Positions 8,749-17,437 of a DNA stretch of 64,000 bases are shown here, piece after piece. A program made the translations under genes and the position numbers. How positions within the stretch are numbered: the first letter of the stretch is position 1; each line of letters starts with the position of its first letter. The stretch is from assembly GCF_026168105.1 (NCBI RefSeq), contig NZ_LBMW01000004.1:1-64000 (forward strand). Direction: 5' to 3'. Source of the DNA: Streptomyces hygroscopicus. GTDB taxonomy: Bacteria; Actinomycetota; Actinomycetes; Streptomycetales; Streptomycetaceae. The notes under the pieces are model-generated. The model saw only the letters and a program-made list of their open reading frames with translations. It was not told the origin of the DNA and searched no databases.

Positions 8749-9728
8749 GGGTGTCGGCTCCGGTGGGGATCGGTGGACAGGTCGGTTTGGCCGAAGTGTT
8801 CGCGCAGCCAGCTCTCGTCGTAGATGGAGGCGAGGTAGCGCTCGCCGAGGTCGGGGGAGATCGCGACCGCGACGGGCTCCTCGCCCGGGTATTTCTCGCC
8901 GAGCCACCGGGTGGCGCCGCTCACCACCGTGCCGCTCGAGCCGCCGAGCACGAAGCCTCGGGCGGCCATGGCATGGCAGGCGCGGATGGTGTCCGGCTCG
9001 GAGACGTGTACGACGTCGTCGATGCACGATTCGTCGACCAGCTCCGGACGGGTGCTGGTGCCCAGGCCCGGGACGACCCGGCGCTCCGGGATACCGCCGA
9101 AGGTGACCGAGCCGACGGCGTCGACGGCCACGATCGTGACGGGTCTGAGCTGCTCCTTGAAGTAGCGCGCGCACCCCATCAAGGTGCCCGTGGTGCCCGC
9201 GCCGACGAACAGCACTTCCAGGTCGGGGAAGCTGCGGGCGATCGCCGGCGCGGTGTGCTCGTAGTGCGCCCGCCAGTTGTTGGGGTTCGCGTACTGGTTG
9301 AGCCACACGTAGCGGTCGTCGGACGCGCACAGGTCGCGGACGTACCGGATCCGGCTGTGGAGGTAGCCCAGGTTGGCGTCCTGCGTCGAGATCACCCGGA
9401 CCTCCGCGCCCAGTGAGCGCATCAGCCGCTGGGTGGTGGAGTTGCACCGGGGGTCGGTCACGCACACGAAGCGGTAGCCCCGGTCGGCCGTGATGATGGC
9501 CAGCGCGATGCCCAGGTTGCCCGAGGACGACTCCACCAGCACCGAGCCCGGGCCGAGCAGGCCGTCCCGCTCGGCAGCGTCGACCATCTCGGCGGCAGCC
9601 TTCAGCTTGATGGATCCCGCGAAGTTGAACCCCTCGCATTTGAGGTACAGCGGAGTGCCGTTCACCCTGCGCAGATCTATGTAGAGGTCCTCGACGTTGA
9701 ATTCATGAGGAGAGCTGATAATGGGCAT
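8745..9728 (-). CDS. sbnA: SbnA-type N-(2-amino-2-carboxyethyl)-L-glutamate synthase
   Basis: This is a 327-residue PLP enzyme of the cysteine synthase superfamily. NFAGSIKLKAA contains the Schiff-base lysine, ESSSGNLG the substrate loop, and GAGTTGTLMG the phosphate-binding loop. SbnA condenses O-phospho-L-serine with L-glutamate to give ACEGA, which SbnB then cleaves to L-Dap. The ATG at 9728 is preferred because the conserved N-terminus begins there; an upstream in-frame extension looks non-homologous. It is the first gene of a two-gene operon and faces the stand-alone adenylation gene across 278 bp that contains one StrR half-site. Confidence 0.9.
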   Translation of the reverse strand: MPIISSPHEFNVEDLYIDLRRVNGTPLYLKCEGFNFAGSIKLKAAAEMVDAAERDGLLGPGSVLVESSSGNLGIALAIITADRGYRFVCVTDPRCNSTTQRLMRSLGAEVRVISTQDANLGYLHSRIRYVRDLCASDDRYVWLNQYANPNNWRAHYEHTAPAIARSFPDLEVLFVGAGTTGTLMGCARYFKEQLRPVTIVAVDAVGSVTFGGIPERRVVPGLGTSTRPELVDESCIDDVVHVSEPDTIRACHAMAARGFVLGGSSGTVVSGATRWLGEKYPGEEPVAVAISPDLGERYLASIYDESWLREHFGQTDLSTDPHRSRHP

Positions 9729-9829
9729 GGTGCCGGACACCTCGGCAGGACGGTAAATGGGTGGGAAAACGGTCGGCAAGAGGACCGAAGAGTCTGCGTC
9801 AAGAAAGATGCTTTGACCACCTGTCCGGC

Positions 9830-9838
9830 GTTCAACTG
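9830..9838. promoter_or_regulatory. StrR-type half-site in the sbnA/adenylation divergent promoter region
   Basis: This is a perfect GTTCAACTG half-site. The position 11 bp on, where the second arm should lie, matches only 3 of 9. The 9729-10006 region separates two divergent pathway genes, so the location suits a regulator, but a single half-site is weak evidence. Confidence 0.4.
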
Positions 9839-10006
9839 CCGCCGCCCAAGTGCAAATCCGCAGTGTCTTCCATCGGGCGATGAAAGCGGTACCCGATCGC
9901 CCCCAACGTCGATTACCGTACTTCAAGGAAACTTGCCCCGGCAAGATCCGGTTATTTCCTGAGCAGTCAATAGCGGATATTGGCGCCGATCACAAGGAGC
10001 GGATTC

Positions 10007-11479
10007 ATGACGATCGTGGACGGCCTGCTCGGCCCCGCGGAACTGCCGGAACTGGCGATCTCCCCGGGGGAACTGCGGCGCGCCCGCGGGCTCGCGGTGA
10101 GCCGGGACCACGCGGTCGACCTCGCGGACGCCGTGATCACCTGGGTGGAGCGCTTCGCCGGGGACGGCGACCGGCCGGCCGTCAGGGATGCCCGCGGGCG
10201 CCTCAGCTACGCCCAACTTGCCCTGGAGGCACGCCGACTGGCCACGCTGATGGAACGCTCCGGCGTCACCCCCGGCACTGTCGTCGCGGTCGGCGGCGAG
10301 CGCGGCAGCACCGTCGTCGCCGCCTTCCTCGCCACCGAGCTCCTCGGTGCGCTCTATGTGCCCGCCGACGGGAACTGGCCGGCCCGCCGAGTGGCGGACG
10401 TCCTCGCCCGAGCCGGAGCCGTCCTGCTCCTCAACACCGACCCGGAGACCGTCTCCCCCTCGCTCGCCCAGGGCGCCGAGCAGGCCGGCGTACCGGTCAT
10501 ACGCGCCGCCGAGGCGTCCTCCTGCGACCCGTGGCAGGGCCCTGCCCGGCTGGACGGCCCCGACCAGCCCCGGTACGTGCTGTTCACCTCCGGCTCGACC
10601 GGATCGCCCAAGGGTGCGGTGGTCGAGCACCAGGGCATGCTCAACCACCTCCACGCCAAGGTCATCGACCTCGGGCTCACCGACCGCGACGTCGTCGCGC
10701 AGACCGCCCCGCTCGGGTTCGACATCTCGATCTGGCAGATGCTCTGCCCGCTGATCGTCGGCGGTGAGGTCACCGTGGTCGGTGACGAGACGGCCCATGA
10801 TTCGGTGGCGTTCGCCCGGCTCGTCGACGAACAGGGAGTCACCGTCGTCGAATTGGTGCCCACGATGGTCCGCCTGCTGCTGGACGACCTGGCCGACGCT
10901 CCGACGGCGAGTCGGCTGGAGGGGCTGCGGTGGATGCTCGCCACCGGCGAGGAGCTGCCTACCGAGGTCGCCCGGCGCTGGCTCCAGGAGATGCCCCAGG
11001 CCGGGCTGATGAACGCCTACGGCCCGACGGAGTGCTCCGACGACGTCACCCACCACACGGTGCTGCCCGAAGATCTCGACCTGCTGCGCCTGCCCATCGG
11101 CACCCCGGTCGTCAACACCCAGCTCTACGTCCTGCGTCGCGAGGACGAAGGCTGGCACGCCTGCGAGCCGGGGGAGACGGGGGAGTTGTTCGTCGGCGGG
11201 ATCTGCGTGGGGCGCGGCTACGTCGGCGACCACGACCGGACCCGGGACGCGTTTTTCCGCGACCCGTTCCGCGACACTCCCGCCGGGCGGCTCTACCGGA
11301 CCGGTGACGCGGTGACGGTCCTCCCGCAGGGAGCGCTGCAGTACCTCGGCCGTGTCGACCGCCAGGTCAAGATCGCAGGAGTGCGGATGGAGCTGGGCGA
11401 GATCGAGGCGGTCCTGCAGCGTCACCCTGCCGTCGGCGCCGTCGCGGTAGTTGTGCACGACTTCGCCCGGGAACGCTAG
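10007..11479 (+). CDS. Stand-alone NRPS adenylation protein, C-terminally truncated (Dap-type pocket)
   Basis: These 490 residues carry adenylation motifs FTSGSTGSPKG (A3), FDISIW (A4), NAYGPTE (A5), GELFVGG (A6), YRTGD (A7) and GRVDRQVKIAGVRMELGE (A8). The protein then stops about 25 residues after A8. The A9/A10 subdomain with its catalytic lysine, and any carrier domain, are missing. My pocket reading from D239 is D-I-W-E-L-T-A-D-D; the paired acidic residues suit a diamino acid, in keeping with the neighbouring Dap genes. AAGGAG precedes the ATG at 7-bp spacing. If functional it would load a carrier in trans and need the missing lysine from elsewhere; it may be a remnant. RGRVVAVP occurs in the same frame after the TAG, so a nonsense change is possible. 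Confidence 0.85.
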   Translation: MTIVDGLLGPAELPELAISPGELRRARGLAVSRDHAVDLADAVITWVERFAGDGDRPAVRDARGRLSYAQLALEARRLATLMERSGVTPGTVVAVGGERGSTVVAAFLATELLGALYVPADGNWPARRVADVLARAGAVLLLNTDPETVSPSLAQGAEQAGVPVIRAAEASSCDPWQGPARLDGPDQPRYVLFTSGSTGSPKGAVVEHQGMLNHLHAKVIDLGLTDRDVVAQTAPLGFDISIWQMLCPLIVGGEVTVVGDETAHDSVAFARLVDEQGVTVVELVPTMVRLLLDDLADAPTASRLEGLRWMLATGEELPTEVARRWLQEMPQAGLMNAYGPTECSDDVTHHTVLPEDLDLLRLPIGTPVVNTQLYVLRREDEGWHACEPGETGELFVGGICVGRGYVGDHDRTRDAFFRDPFRDTPAGRLYRTGDAVTVLPQGALQYLGRVDRQVKIAGVRMELGEIEAVLQRHPAVGAVAVVVHDFARER

Positions 11480-11539
11480 GACGAGCCCCGCGGCCGGGTC
11501 GTGGCAGTGCCCCAGCCAACCCGTGGTCGTCCGACGGCT

Positions 11540-11568
11540 GTTCAACTGTCGCGCCGCCGCGGTTGGCC
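11540..11568. promoter_or_regulatory. Degenerate StrR-type palindrome
   Basis: A perfect GTTCAACTG half is followed after 11 bp by CGGTTGGCC, 6 of 9 matches to the second half. It lies after the truncated adenylation gene and before a convergent exporter gene, where no promoter is expected. Confidence 0.4.
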
Positions 11569-11651
11569 GGGTACGCGCATCGCGCTGCCGTGCGGGTGCG
11601 CGCACCCGCACGGCGGGGGGCTCACCACCGCGGCGCGGGACAGGCCCGAGA

Positions 11652-11733
11652 CATGACGAAGGTGCCGTCCGCACCGGCCTCGGCCGAGCCCTCGAGGGGC
11701 TGCGCCGGGCAGGCGGACGGCACCTTCGTCATG
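11652..11733. terminator. Long inverted repeat, 21-bp perfect arms
   Basis: The arms at 11652-11672 and 11713-11733 are exact complements; the left arm begins CATGACGAAGGTGCC. A 40-bp spacer separates them. Lying between convergent genes, it is probably a bidirectional terminator, although the arms are unusually long. Confidence 0.65.
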
Positions 11734-11752
11734 CGCACCGCGCGGGCAGGCG

Positions 11753-13690
11753 TCAGCGCGGGTCCGGGCTGAACACCGCCTTCTCCAGCGGGTCGTGCTT
11801 GGCGAACTGTGTCTTGTACAGGTCGGCGTACAGGCCGCCGGCGGCCAGCAGCTCCTCGTGCGTCCCGCGCTCGCTGATCCGCCCGGCCTCCACGACCAGG
11901 ATCTGGTGGGCCTCGCGGATCGTGGAGAGCCGGTGGGCGATCACCAGCGAGGTGCGCCCGGCCAGGGCGGTCCTGAGCGCGCGCTGGATCGCCGCCTCCG
12001 CCTCCGAGTCGAGGTGGGCGGTGGCCTCGTCGAGGATGACCACGGGCGGCGCCTTGAGCAGCAGCCTGGCCAGCGCGATCCGCTGCTTCTCGCCACCGGA
12101 CAGGCGGTATCCGCGGTCGCCGACCACGGTGTCGAGGCCGTCCGGCAGAGCGCGGACCGTGTCCCAGATCAGCGCGGCTTCGCAGGCCTCGATCAGCTCC
12201 TGCTCGCTCGCACCCGGCCGGGCGTACTCGAGGTTCGCCCGCAAGGTGTCGTGGAACAGGTGGGCGTCCTGGGTGACCACACCGATCGTGTCGCGCAGGG
12301 ACTGCAGTGTCAGTTCCCTGACGTCGTGACCGTCGATGCGCACGGCGCCCTCGGTGGGGTCGTACAGTCGCGGCAGGAGCTGGGTGATCGTGGTCTTGCC
12401 CGCACCCGAGGGGCCTACCAGGGCGGTCAGCCGACCTGCCGGGGCATCGAAGCTGAGGTCCCGCAGGGTCCACGCCTCCTCGGACCGCTCGGGGCGCCGG
12501 GCGGCCGGGTGCCCCAGCGAGGCGAGGGAGTCCTGGTCACCGTTCGGGTAACGGAAGGACACCCGCTCGAAGGTGACGGAGGGAGCGTCCCCGGTGTTCC
12601 GGGCGGAGCGGAGTTCGGCCAGGTCCCGGGCGTCGGAGCGCTCCGAGACGTTCGGCCGCAGGTCCAGGATCTCGAAGACGCGGTCGAAGCTGACCAGGGC
12701 CATCATGGCGCTCGCCTGCATCCCCGACAGTTGGTCGATCGGGCTGTAGAGCCGCATCAGAAGGGCGACCAAGGCGACCAGCGTGCCGAGCTCCAGCGAA
12801 CCGTGAATGGTCAGGACGCCGCCCACGCCGTAGACAAGGGCTGCGGTGATCGCGGTGAGCACGGTCCCGATGACACCGAGGATCCGGCCGTGGACGACCG
12901 CCGAGACGGCGGTCTCGCGCACTTGGGCCGCCTTGCGCGCGAACATGCCCGACTCGTTCTCGGCTCGGCCGTAGAGCTTGGTGAGCATGGCGCCAGCGAC
13001 GTTGAACCGTTCGCTCATCAGCGTGCTCATGTCGGCGTCGAGTTCCATCCGCCTCCGGGTGATCCTCTGGAGCCGGCGCGCGATCAGTCGCACCGGCAGC
13101 AGAAAGAACGGGATCATCACCAGCGCGGCGAGGGTGACCTGCCACGACAGGTAGAACATCGCGGCCAGCACCAGGCCTATCGAGAGAACGACGGAAAGCG
13201 ACTGCGACAGCAGGCCCGCCACGGCCTGCCGGGCGCCGACCACATCGGTGTTCAGACGGCTGACCAGGGCTCCGGTCTGCGTCCGGGTGAAGAACGCCAT
13301 CGACTGCCTCTGAATGTGCGCGAACACCTTGTTGCGCAGGTCGTAGACGACACCTTCGCCGATCCGTCCGGAGCACCACGCCTGCACGTACATGGCGCAG
13401 CCCTCGACCAGCGCCAGGCCGGTGACGGCCAGGCACAGCCACACCACCGTTGCGGTCCGTCCGGGCAGGATGCCGTCGTCGATGACCTTCTTCAGCACCA
13501 GCGGGCCGGAGGCGGTGACCACGGCGTCGACCACTGTGCTGAGCAGCAGCAGCGCCATGCTCCAGGGGTAGCTCAGGGCGTACGGGACGATCCGTCGAAC
13601 CGTTCCCTTTCTGATCCGGCCGCCGGTGGCCGGGGCGTCGTCGGACCCTGCCTGGGCTCGGTGCCGCGCCGACCCCTTGATCCTTGCCAT
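11753..13690 (-). CDS. MsbA-type ABC exporter (fused TMD-NBD)
   Basis: The protein has 645 residues. An N-terminal six-helix exporter domain (about 35-330, including PLVLKKVIDDGILPG and STLMSERFNVAG) is followed by an ATPase domain with GPSGAGKTT, LSGGEKQR and VVILDEATAHLD. Such half-transporters dimerise to export hydrophobic or peptide products, and homologues occur in glycopeptide and lipodepsipeptide clusters. The ATG at 13690 has GGAG upstream; a TTG three codons earlier is less likely. It lies 31 bp downstream of the alpha/beta hydrolase on the same strand, probably in one operon driven from the operator region at 14780. Two degraded pieces of a close relative lie at 20.9 and 24.7 kb. 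Confidence 0.9.
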   Translation of the reverse strand: MARIKGSARHRAQAGSDDAPATGGRIRKGTVRRIVPYALSYPWSMALLLLSTVVDAVVTASGPLVLKKVIDDGILPGRTATVVWLCLAVTGLALVEGCAMYVQAWCSGRIGEGVVYDLRNKVFAHIQRQSMAFFTRTQTGALVSRLNTDVVGARQAVAGLLSQSLSVVLSIGLVLAAMFYLSWQVTLAALVMIPFFLLPVRLIARRLQRITRRRMELDADMSTLMSERFNVAGAMLTKLYGRAENESGMFARKAAQVRETAVSAVVHGRILGVIGTVLTAITAALVYGVGGVLTIHGSLELGTLVALVALLMRLYSPIDQLSGMQASAMMALVSFDRVFEILDLRPNVSERSDARDLAELRSARNTGDAPSVTFERVSFRYPNGDQDSLASLGHPAARRPERSEEAWTLRDLSFDAPAGRLTALVGPSGAGKTTITQLLPRLYDPTEGAVRIDGHDVRELTLQSLRDTIGVVTQDAHLFHDTLRANLEYARPGASEQELIEACEAALIWDTVRALPDGLDTVVGDRGYRLSGGEKQRIALARLLLKAPPVVILDEATAHLDSEAEAAIQRALRTALAGRTSLVIAHRLSTIREAHQILVVEAGRISERGTHEELLAAGGLYADLYKTQFAKHDPLEKAVFSPDPR

Positions 13691-13720
13691 GGGAACCAAC
13701 TCCGCGCTCGTGAGGGGCTG

Positions 13721-14518
13721 TCAGTGCTTGTCGAGGAACTCGATGATGGCCGTGTTGACCGCGTCCGGGTTCTCCAGGTTTCCGAGGTGGCCGCAGCCGG
13801 GGATCTCCACGTAGTCGCAGTCCGGGATGGCGTCCGCCACCTCGGCTACCAGGTGGGGAGGGCAGATGAGGTCGTCGGAGAAGGAGATCGCACGGCACGG
13901 CACCCCGAGTCCGCGCAGGGCCTCTCGACGGTCGCCGACGGTGTCGACGGCGTGCTGGCCGGGGGCACTCTGACCTGTGGTCAGTTCGAAGAGCTCCAGC
14001 CATCCGGACACGGTTGCGTCGTCGTTGAGTGTGGTGGGAGACAGCATCTCCAGCACGGTGCGCACGGCCTCGTACCTGGGTGGGAGGGCGATGCCGTCGG
14101 CACGCAGCTCGCGCTCCGCCGCCAGCAACATCCGGCGGGTGGCGTCCGAGCGGGCCTTGGTGGCCATGAGGACGGCGCAACGCACCAGATCGGGCCGGAC
14201 GAGCGCCAGCTCCTGGGCGATCATGGCTCCCATCGAGGTCCCGACGATGCGGCAGGGCCCGACGTCCAGCGCCTCGATCAGCCCGAGGGTGTCCGCGGTC
14301 ATGTCGGCGAGCGAATAGTCGCCGGGCGGCGTGGAGGAGGGGGCGATGCCCCGGTTGTCGAAGACGATCGTCTCGTAGCCCGCCCGGTTCAGAGCCGGTG
14401 TCTGGTGCATGGTCCAAACGCGGCCGGCGGCGCCCGAGCCCATGACGAGGAGAACCGGCTCGCCCTGCCCCGACCGCTGGTAGGAGAGCCTGATCCCGTT
14501 GGCGCTCACGAACGGCAT
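13721..14518 (-). CDS. Alpha/beta hydrolase, copy 1
   Basis: This is a 265-residue alpha/beta hydrolase with nucleophile elbow GTSMGAM, DDLICPPH (acid region) and GCGHLGN (catalytic His). GAGGGAG lies 7 bp before the ATG at 14518. It is very similar over its length to copy 2 at 21 kb. Related hydrolases in glycopeptide clusters (Bhp type) release a beta-hydroxylated amino acid from its carrier protein, which would fit the CmlA-type hydroxylase nearby. Type II editing thioesterase or hydrolytic tailoring are alternatives. It is divergent from mbtH copy 1 across a perfect StrR-type operator and is likely co-transcribed with the exporter. Confidence 0.85.
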   Translation of the reverse strand: MPFVSANGIRLSYQRSGQGEPVLLVMGSGAAGRVWTMHQTPALNRAGYETIVFDNRGIAPSSTPPGDYSLADMTADTLGLIEALDVGPCRIVGTSMGAMIAQELALVRPDLVRCAVLMATKARSDATRRMLLAAERELRADGIALPPRYEAVRTVLEMLSPTTLNDDATVSGWLELFELTTGQSAPGQHAVDTVGDRREALRGLGVPCRAISFSDDLICPPHLVAEVADAIPDCDYVEIPGCGHLGNLENPDAVNTAIIEFLDKH

Positions 14519-14779
14519 GACGGTGCTCCCTCGTTGGGCGTGGGCAGCGGCAAGACAGCCTCCTGGGAGTCGAAGGAGAAAGGGTCCGGGGCGGACCGTC
14601 CGCAGCCGGAAGTGAGATGTGCCCCGGTACTCCTGGCGCCGGCCGTCGCCGGCTCGGGCGGTCGGTGCCGACGGGCAGGGCGCGGCGTTGATGCGGCGTG
14701 GGAGCATTCCACGATGACACCGGGTCGGCGCGCCGATCAAGGGCGCACCGGTCCCGGCCGCGCGGGCGCCGCGGGCCTC

Positions 14780-14808
14780 GTTCAACTGGGGCGCAGGGGC
14801 AGTTGAAC
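14780..14808. promoter_or_regulatory. Perfect StrR-type operator
   Basis: GTTCAACTG-N11-CAGTTGAAC is a perfect palindrome with the same architecture as the published StrR site (GTTCGACTG-N11-CAGTCGAAC). It lies in the divergent region between hydrolase copy 1 and mbtH copy 1, 29 bp upstream of a candidate -35 box. Confidence 0.85.
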
Positions 14809-14837
14809 AGCCGGACGGGTCAGGAGCCGGGTTCCGG

Positions 14838-14868
14838 TTGACGCGCCGAGGCGGCATTTGGCCATAGT
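14838..14868 (+). promoter_or_regulatory. Candidate promoter for mbtH copy 1
   Basis: TTGACG and CATAGT are separated by 19 bp. The same pair with the same spacing recurs before mbtH copy 2 (22036-22066) although the spacer sequence differs, which supports selection on it. The leader to the GTG is about 120 bp. Confidence 0.6.
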
Positions 14869-14989
14869 GGGTCCTCAGGGGGCCCGGCACCGCGCCGGAC
14901 GGCCACCGGCGGTGGGGTGAGGCCGGGCGAACCGCCTGAGAGCTGCCACCGATGCGATGCATCTCCCGTACCCAAGAAAGGACGGCGTG

Positions 14990-15205
14990 GTGACGAATCC
15001 GTTCGAGGATCCCGATGCCGAGTACCTGGTCCTGGTCAACGACGAGGGCCAGCACTCGCTCTGGCCTGTCTTCATCGACGTGCCCGACGGCTGGGAGTCG
15101 GTCTTCGGGAAGGCGGGGCGTCAGGAGTGCCTCGACTACATCGAGAAGTCCTGGACCGACATGCGGCCCAAGAGCCTGATCGAGGCCATGGCTGCGCAGA
15201 AGTAG
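14990..15205 (+). CDS. MbtH-like protein, copy 1
   Basis: These 71 residues have the MbtH signature: TNPFEDPD, then [14 protein letters not shown], then PDGW. MbtH proteins bind NRPS adenylation domains and are needed for their folding or activity. The GTG at 14990 was chosen because AAGAAAGGA ends 7 bp before it and because family members begin MTNPF; an ATG at 14957 would add 11 unconserved residues. It is transcribed alone between an operator-promoter region and a strong terminator. It is nearly the same as copy 2. Confidence 0.93.
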   Translation: MTNPFEDPDAEYLVLVNDEGQHSLWPVFIDVPDGWESVFGKAGRQECLDYIEKSWTDMRPKSLIEAMAAQK

Positions 15206-15213
15206 CCTGTGGC

Positions 15214-15255
15214 GCCGATGCCGCCGGTCGTCCACGGATGGCCGGCGGCATCGGC
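15214..15255 (+). terminator. Terminator after mbtH copy 1
   Basis: GCCGATGCCGCCGG and CCGGCGGCATCGGC form a perfect 14-bp stem with a 14-base loop, starting 9 bp after the stop codon. Confidence 0.75.
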
Positions 15256-15463
15256 ACGACGGGCACCGGGCGGAGGGTCCGCGGACGGTGGGCAAGCTCA
15301 GTCGGAGGGGGCGACCGGGCCCCTCGTGAATTCCTCCGCAGCGAAATCACAGATGTGCACCTCGCTCGCGCTTTCTCCTTGCTGAATTCCCGGGACTTGA
15401 CGTCTCGCGGACGGCCGAGGTGTATCGGCGAGACCATCACGAACCTCGCGCGACGAGGCCGTT

Positions 15464-15492
15464 GTTCAACTGCGGCATCGCGGCGTTTGAAC
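15464..15492. promoter_or_regulatory. StrR-type operator upstream of the CmlA-type gene
   Basis: GTTCAACTG-N11-CGTTTGAAC matches 16 of 18 positions. It lies in the 569-bp gap between mbtH copy 1 and the hydroxylase, 283 bp before the latter's start, and beyond a terminator. It therefore probably drives the hydroxylase-Hpg operon separately. Confidence 0.75.
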
Positions 15493-15774
15493 GCGTGACC
15501 GCGGCCCGACGTGGTCCCTTCGGCGTTCACCGGTGCTCAAAAGCCGTGCGGTGCCGCAGAGTATTGATCAACCGCGTGCCCCGGAGTCATTCTGATGCTG
15601 AAGAGCACCCTGTGGAGCGAGGCGGGTGTGTTCGGTTCGACGCCCTGAAATTCAGGCTTCGTTGTTTCTTCGCGGTTTTTGTCTCCACGGTCCGGTGTGG
15701 TGGCGCCCGGTGCACAGGCGCAGTGAATCGCGGGCCGGTCGATTTTGTAGGTATCCCTGAAAGGAGGGGCGGAG

Positions 15775-17361
15775 ATGGCTGACGAGCAGTTGTTTCTGCG
15801 GTCCAAGGTCATAGTTGAGCCGATGGTGGACAGGTTCATCGCCCAGCCACACACGATTGCTCCGGTGCAGGCGGCGATGAATCTCGCGTTCCTGCACGTG
15901 CCACTGCTCGAGTCGTATCTGCAGTCCCCGCAGGTGCACGTCGCGGCCAGCAACAACCCCGAGCTGCGCGGCGGTTACTTCATCAACATCCCCGAGGAGC
16001 GCGCCGACGAGGTGCGTGACCTGCTCGCCGCGATCAAGCGGGACCGGGCGGACATGCTGCGGTTCGCCGAGGCGATCGCGGCCGGCCAGGAGCTGCTGCG
16101 GACGAACGCGACCGGGTTCGACCTCACCCCGCTCTACCCGAAGCTTCCTGCGGAGCTCGGCGGCCTGGTCGAGCTGGCCTACGACACGGACAACCAGGCG
16201 CAGCTGCGCGTCATGGAGCCCTTGGTCTACCAGAGCCCCGTCTACACCGAGGCACGCCAGTCGGTGCAGCTGTCCTTCGAGACCGGCATCGAGCGCCCGT
16301 TCATCCTGAGCACTCCGCGACTGACCTCGCCGGACGTCCTCGAGATCGACGTTCCGTTCCGTCACGAGGGGCTCGCGGAGCTGTTCAAGACCCGCGTGCG
16401 GCCCACGACGCTCGGCCACCTGCGCGAGGCCCTGGGTCTCGACGACGCCCAGACGGCCCAGCTGTCCGGGATGCTCAGCGACAGGCCCAGCCTGGCGGAG
16501 GACCGCCACATCGAGAACGGAGGCCGGATCCGGTACTTCGGCCACGCCTGTCTTGTGCTGCAGACGCCCCAGGCGGCCATCGTCACCGACCCGTTCATCA
16601 GCGCGGACAGCGACGCCGACGACCGCTACACGCTCGACGACCTGCCCGACTTCATCGACCTCGTCCTCATCACCCACGGCCACCAGGACCACATCGTCAT
16701 GGAGACGCTGCTGCAGCTCCGCGGCCGCGTCGGGGCGATCGTGGTGCCGCGCTACTCCAAGGGCAACCTGGCCGATCCGTCGATCAGGCTGATGCTCGAA
16801 AACCAGGGCTTCCCGGTGATCGAGGTCGACGACTTCGACGAGGTCGAGTTCCCCGGCGGCAAGATCACCGCGACGCCGTTCCTCGGTGAGCACTGCGACC
16901 TGGACATCCGCGCCAAGTCGACGTACTGGGCCGAGCTCGCCGGCAAGAAGGTCTTCATCGGCGCCGACTCCTCCGGTATCGAGCCGCAGCTCTACCGCTA
17001 CATCAAGAACCACCTGGGTACGGCCGACTACGCCTTCCTGGGCATGGAGTGCGACGGAGCGCCGCTGACCTGGCTCTACCAGGCGCTGCTGACCATCCCG
17101 GTCACCAAGAAGATGAGCAACTCGCGCAAGCTGTCGGGCTCCAACGCGGAACAGGCCGCCGCGATCATGACCGAGCTCGGTGCCAAGGAGGCGTACGTCT
17201 ACGCCATGGGCGAGGAGGACTGGCTCGGCCACGTCATGGCCACGACGTACAACGAGGACACCTACCAGATCAAGCAGATCGAGGAGTTCCTGAAGTGGTG
17301 CGCGGACCGCGGCATCAAGGCGGGCCACCTCTTCAAGCAGCAGGAGTGGCGCTGGCAGTGA
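15775..17361 (+). CDS. CmlA-type di-iron beta-hydroxylase acting on carrier-bound amino acids
   Basis: The protein has 528 residues, close to CmlA (about 532). A family-specific N-terminal domain (about 1-245) is joined to a metallo-beta-lactamase-fold domain. The metal motif THGHQDH gives H301, H303, D305 and H306; E372 (LGEHCDLD) and D398 (GADSSG) are further ligand candidates. These lie 4-5 residues from the CmlA positions I recall. CmlA oxidises the beta-carbon of an amino acid tethered to an NRPS carrier, so this is not a beta-lactamase. AAGGAGG precedes the ATG. It heads a probable operon with the Hpg genes. The substrate is unknown. Confidence 0.88.
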   Translation: MADEQLFLRSKVIVEPMVDRFIAQPHTIAPVQAAMNLAFLHVPLLESYLQSPQVHVAASNNPELRGGYFINIPEERADEVRDLLAAIKRDRADMLRFAEAIAAGQELLRTNATGFDLTPLYPKLPAELGGLVELAYDTDNQAQLRVMEPLVYQSPVYTEARQSVQLSFETGIERPFILSTPRLTSPDVLEIDVPFRHEGLAELFKTRVRPTTLGHLREALGLDDAQTAQLSGMLSDRPSLAEDRHIENGGRIRYFGHACLVLQTPQAAIVTDPFISADSDADDRYTLDDLPDFIDLVLITHGHQDHIVMETLLQLRGRVGAIVVPRYSKGNLADPSIRLMLENQGFPVIEVDDFDEVEFPGGKITATPFLGEHCDLDIRAKSTYWAELAGKKVFIGADSSGIEPQLYRYIKNHLGTADYAFLGMECDGAPLTWLYQALLTIPVTKKMSNSRKLSGSNAEQAAAIMTELGAKEAYVYAMGEEDWLGHVMATTYNEDTYQIKQIEEFLKWCADRGIKAGHLFKQQEWRWQ

Positions 17362-17437
17362 CGCGCTTCTGACTCCTGGCGGATCCCTGACGAAACACCA
17401 CCGACTCCGGCCACCAGCACCTTCAGGAGGTACTCCC

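Noticed and set aside
11795-14806. A 1003-codon open frame on the + strand opposite the exporter and hydrolase
   Set aside because: It shadows two clear genes on the other strand, has no domain or credible start, and its composition is that of a high-GC antisense frame.
15775-17361. Beta-lactamase or general metallo-hydrolase
   Set aside because: The 240-residue N-terminal domain, total length and ligand positions fit CmlA-type hydroxylases, and the gene sits in an NRPS cluster.
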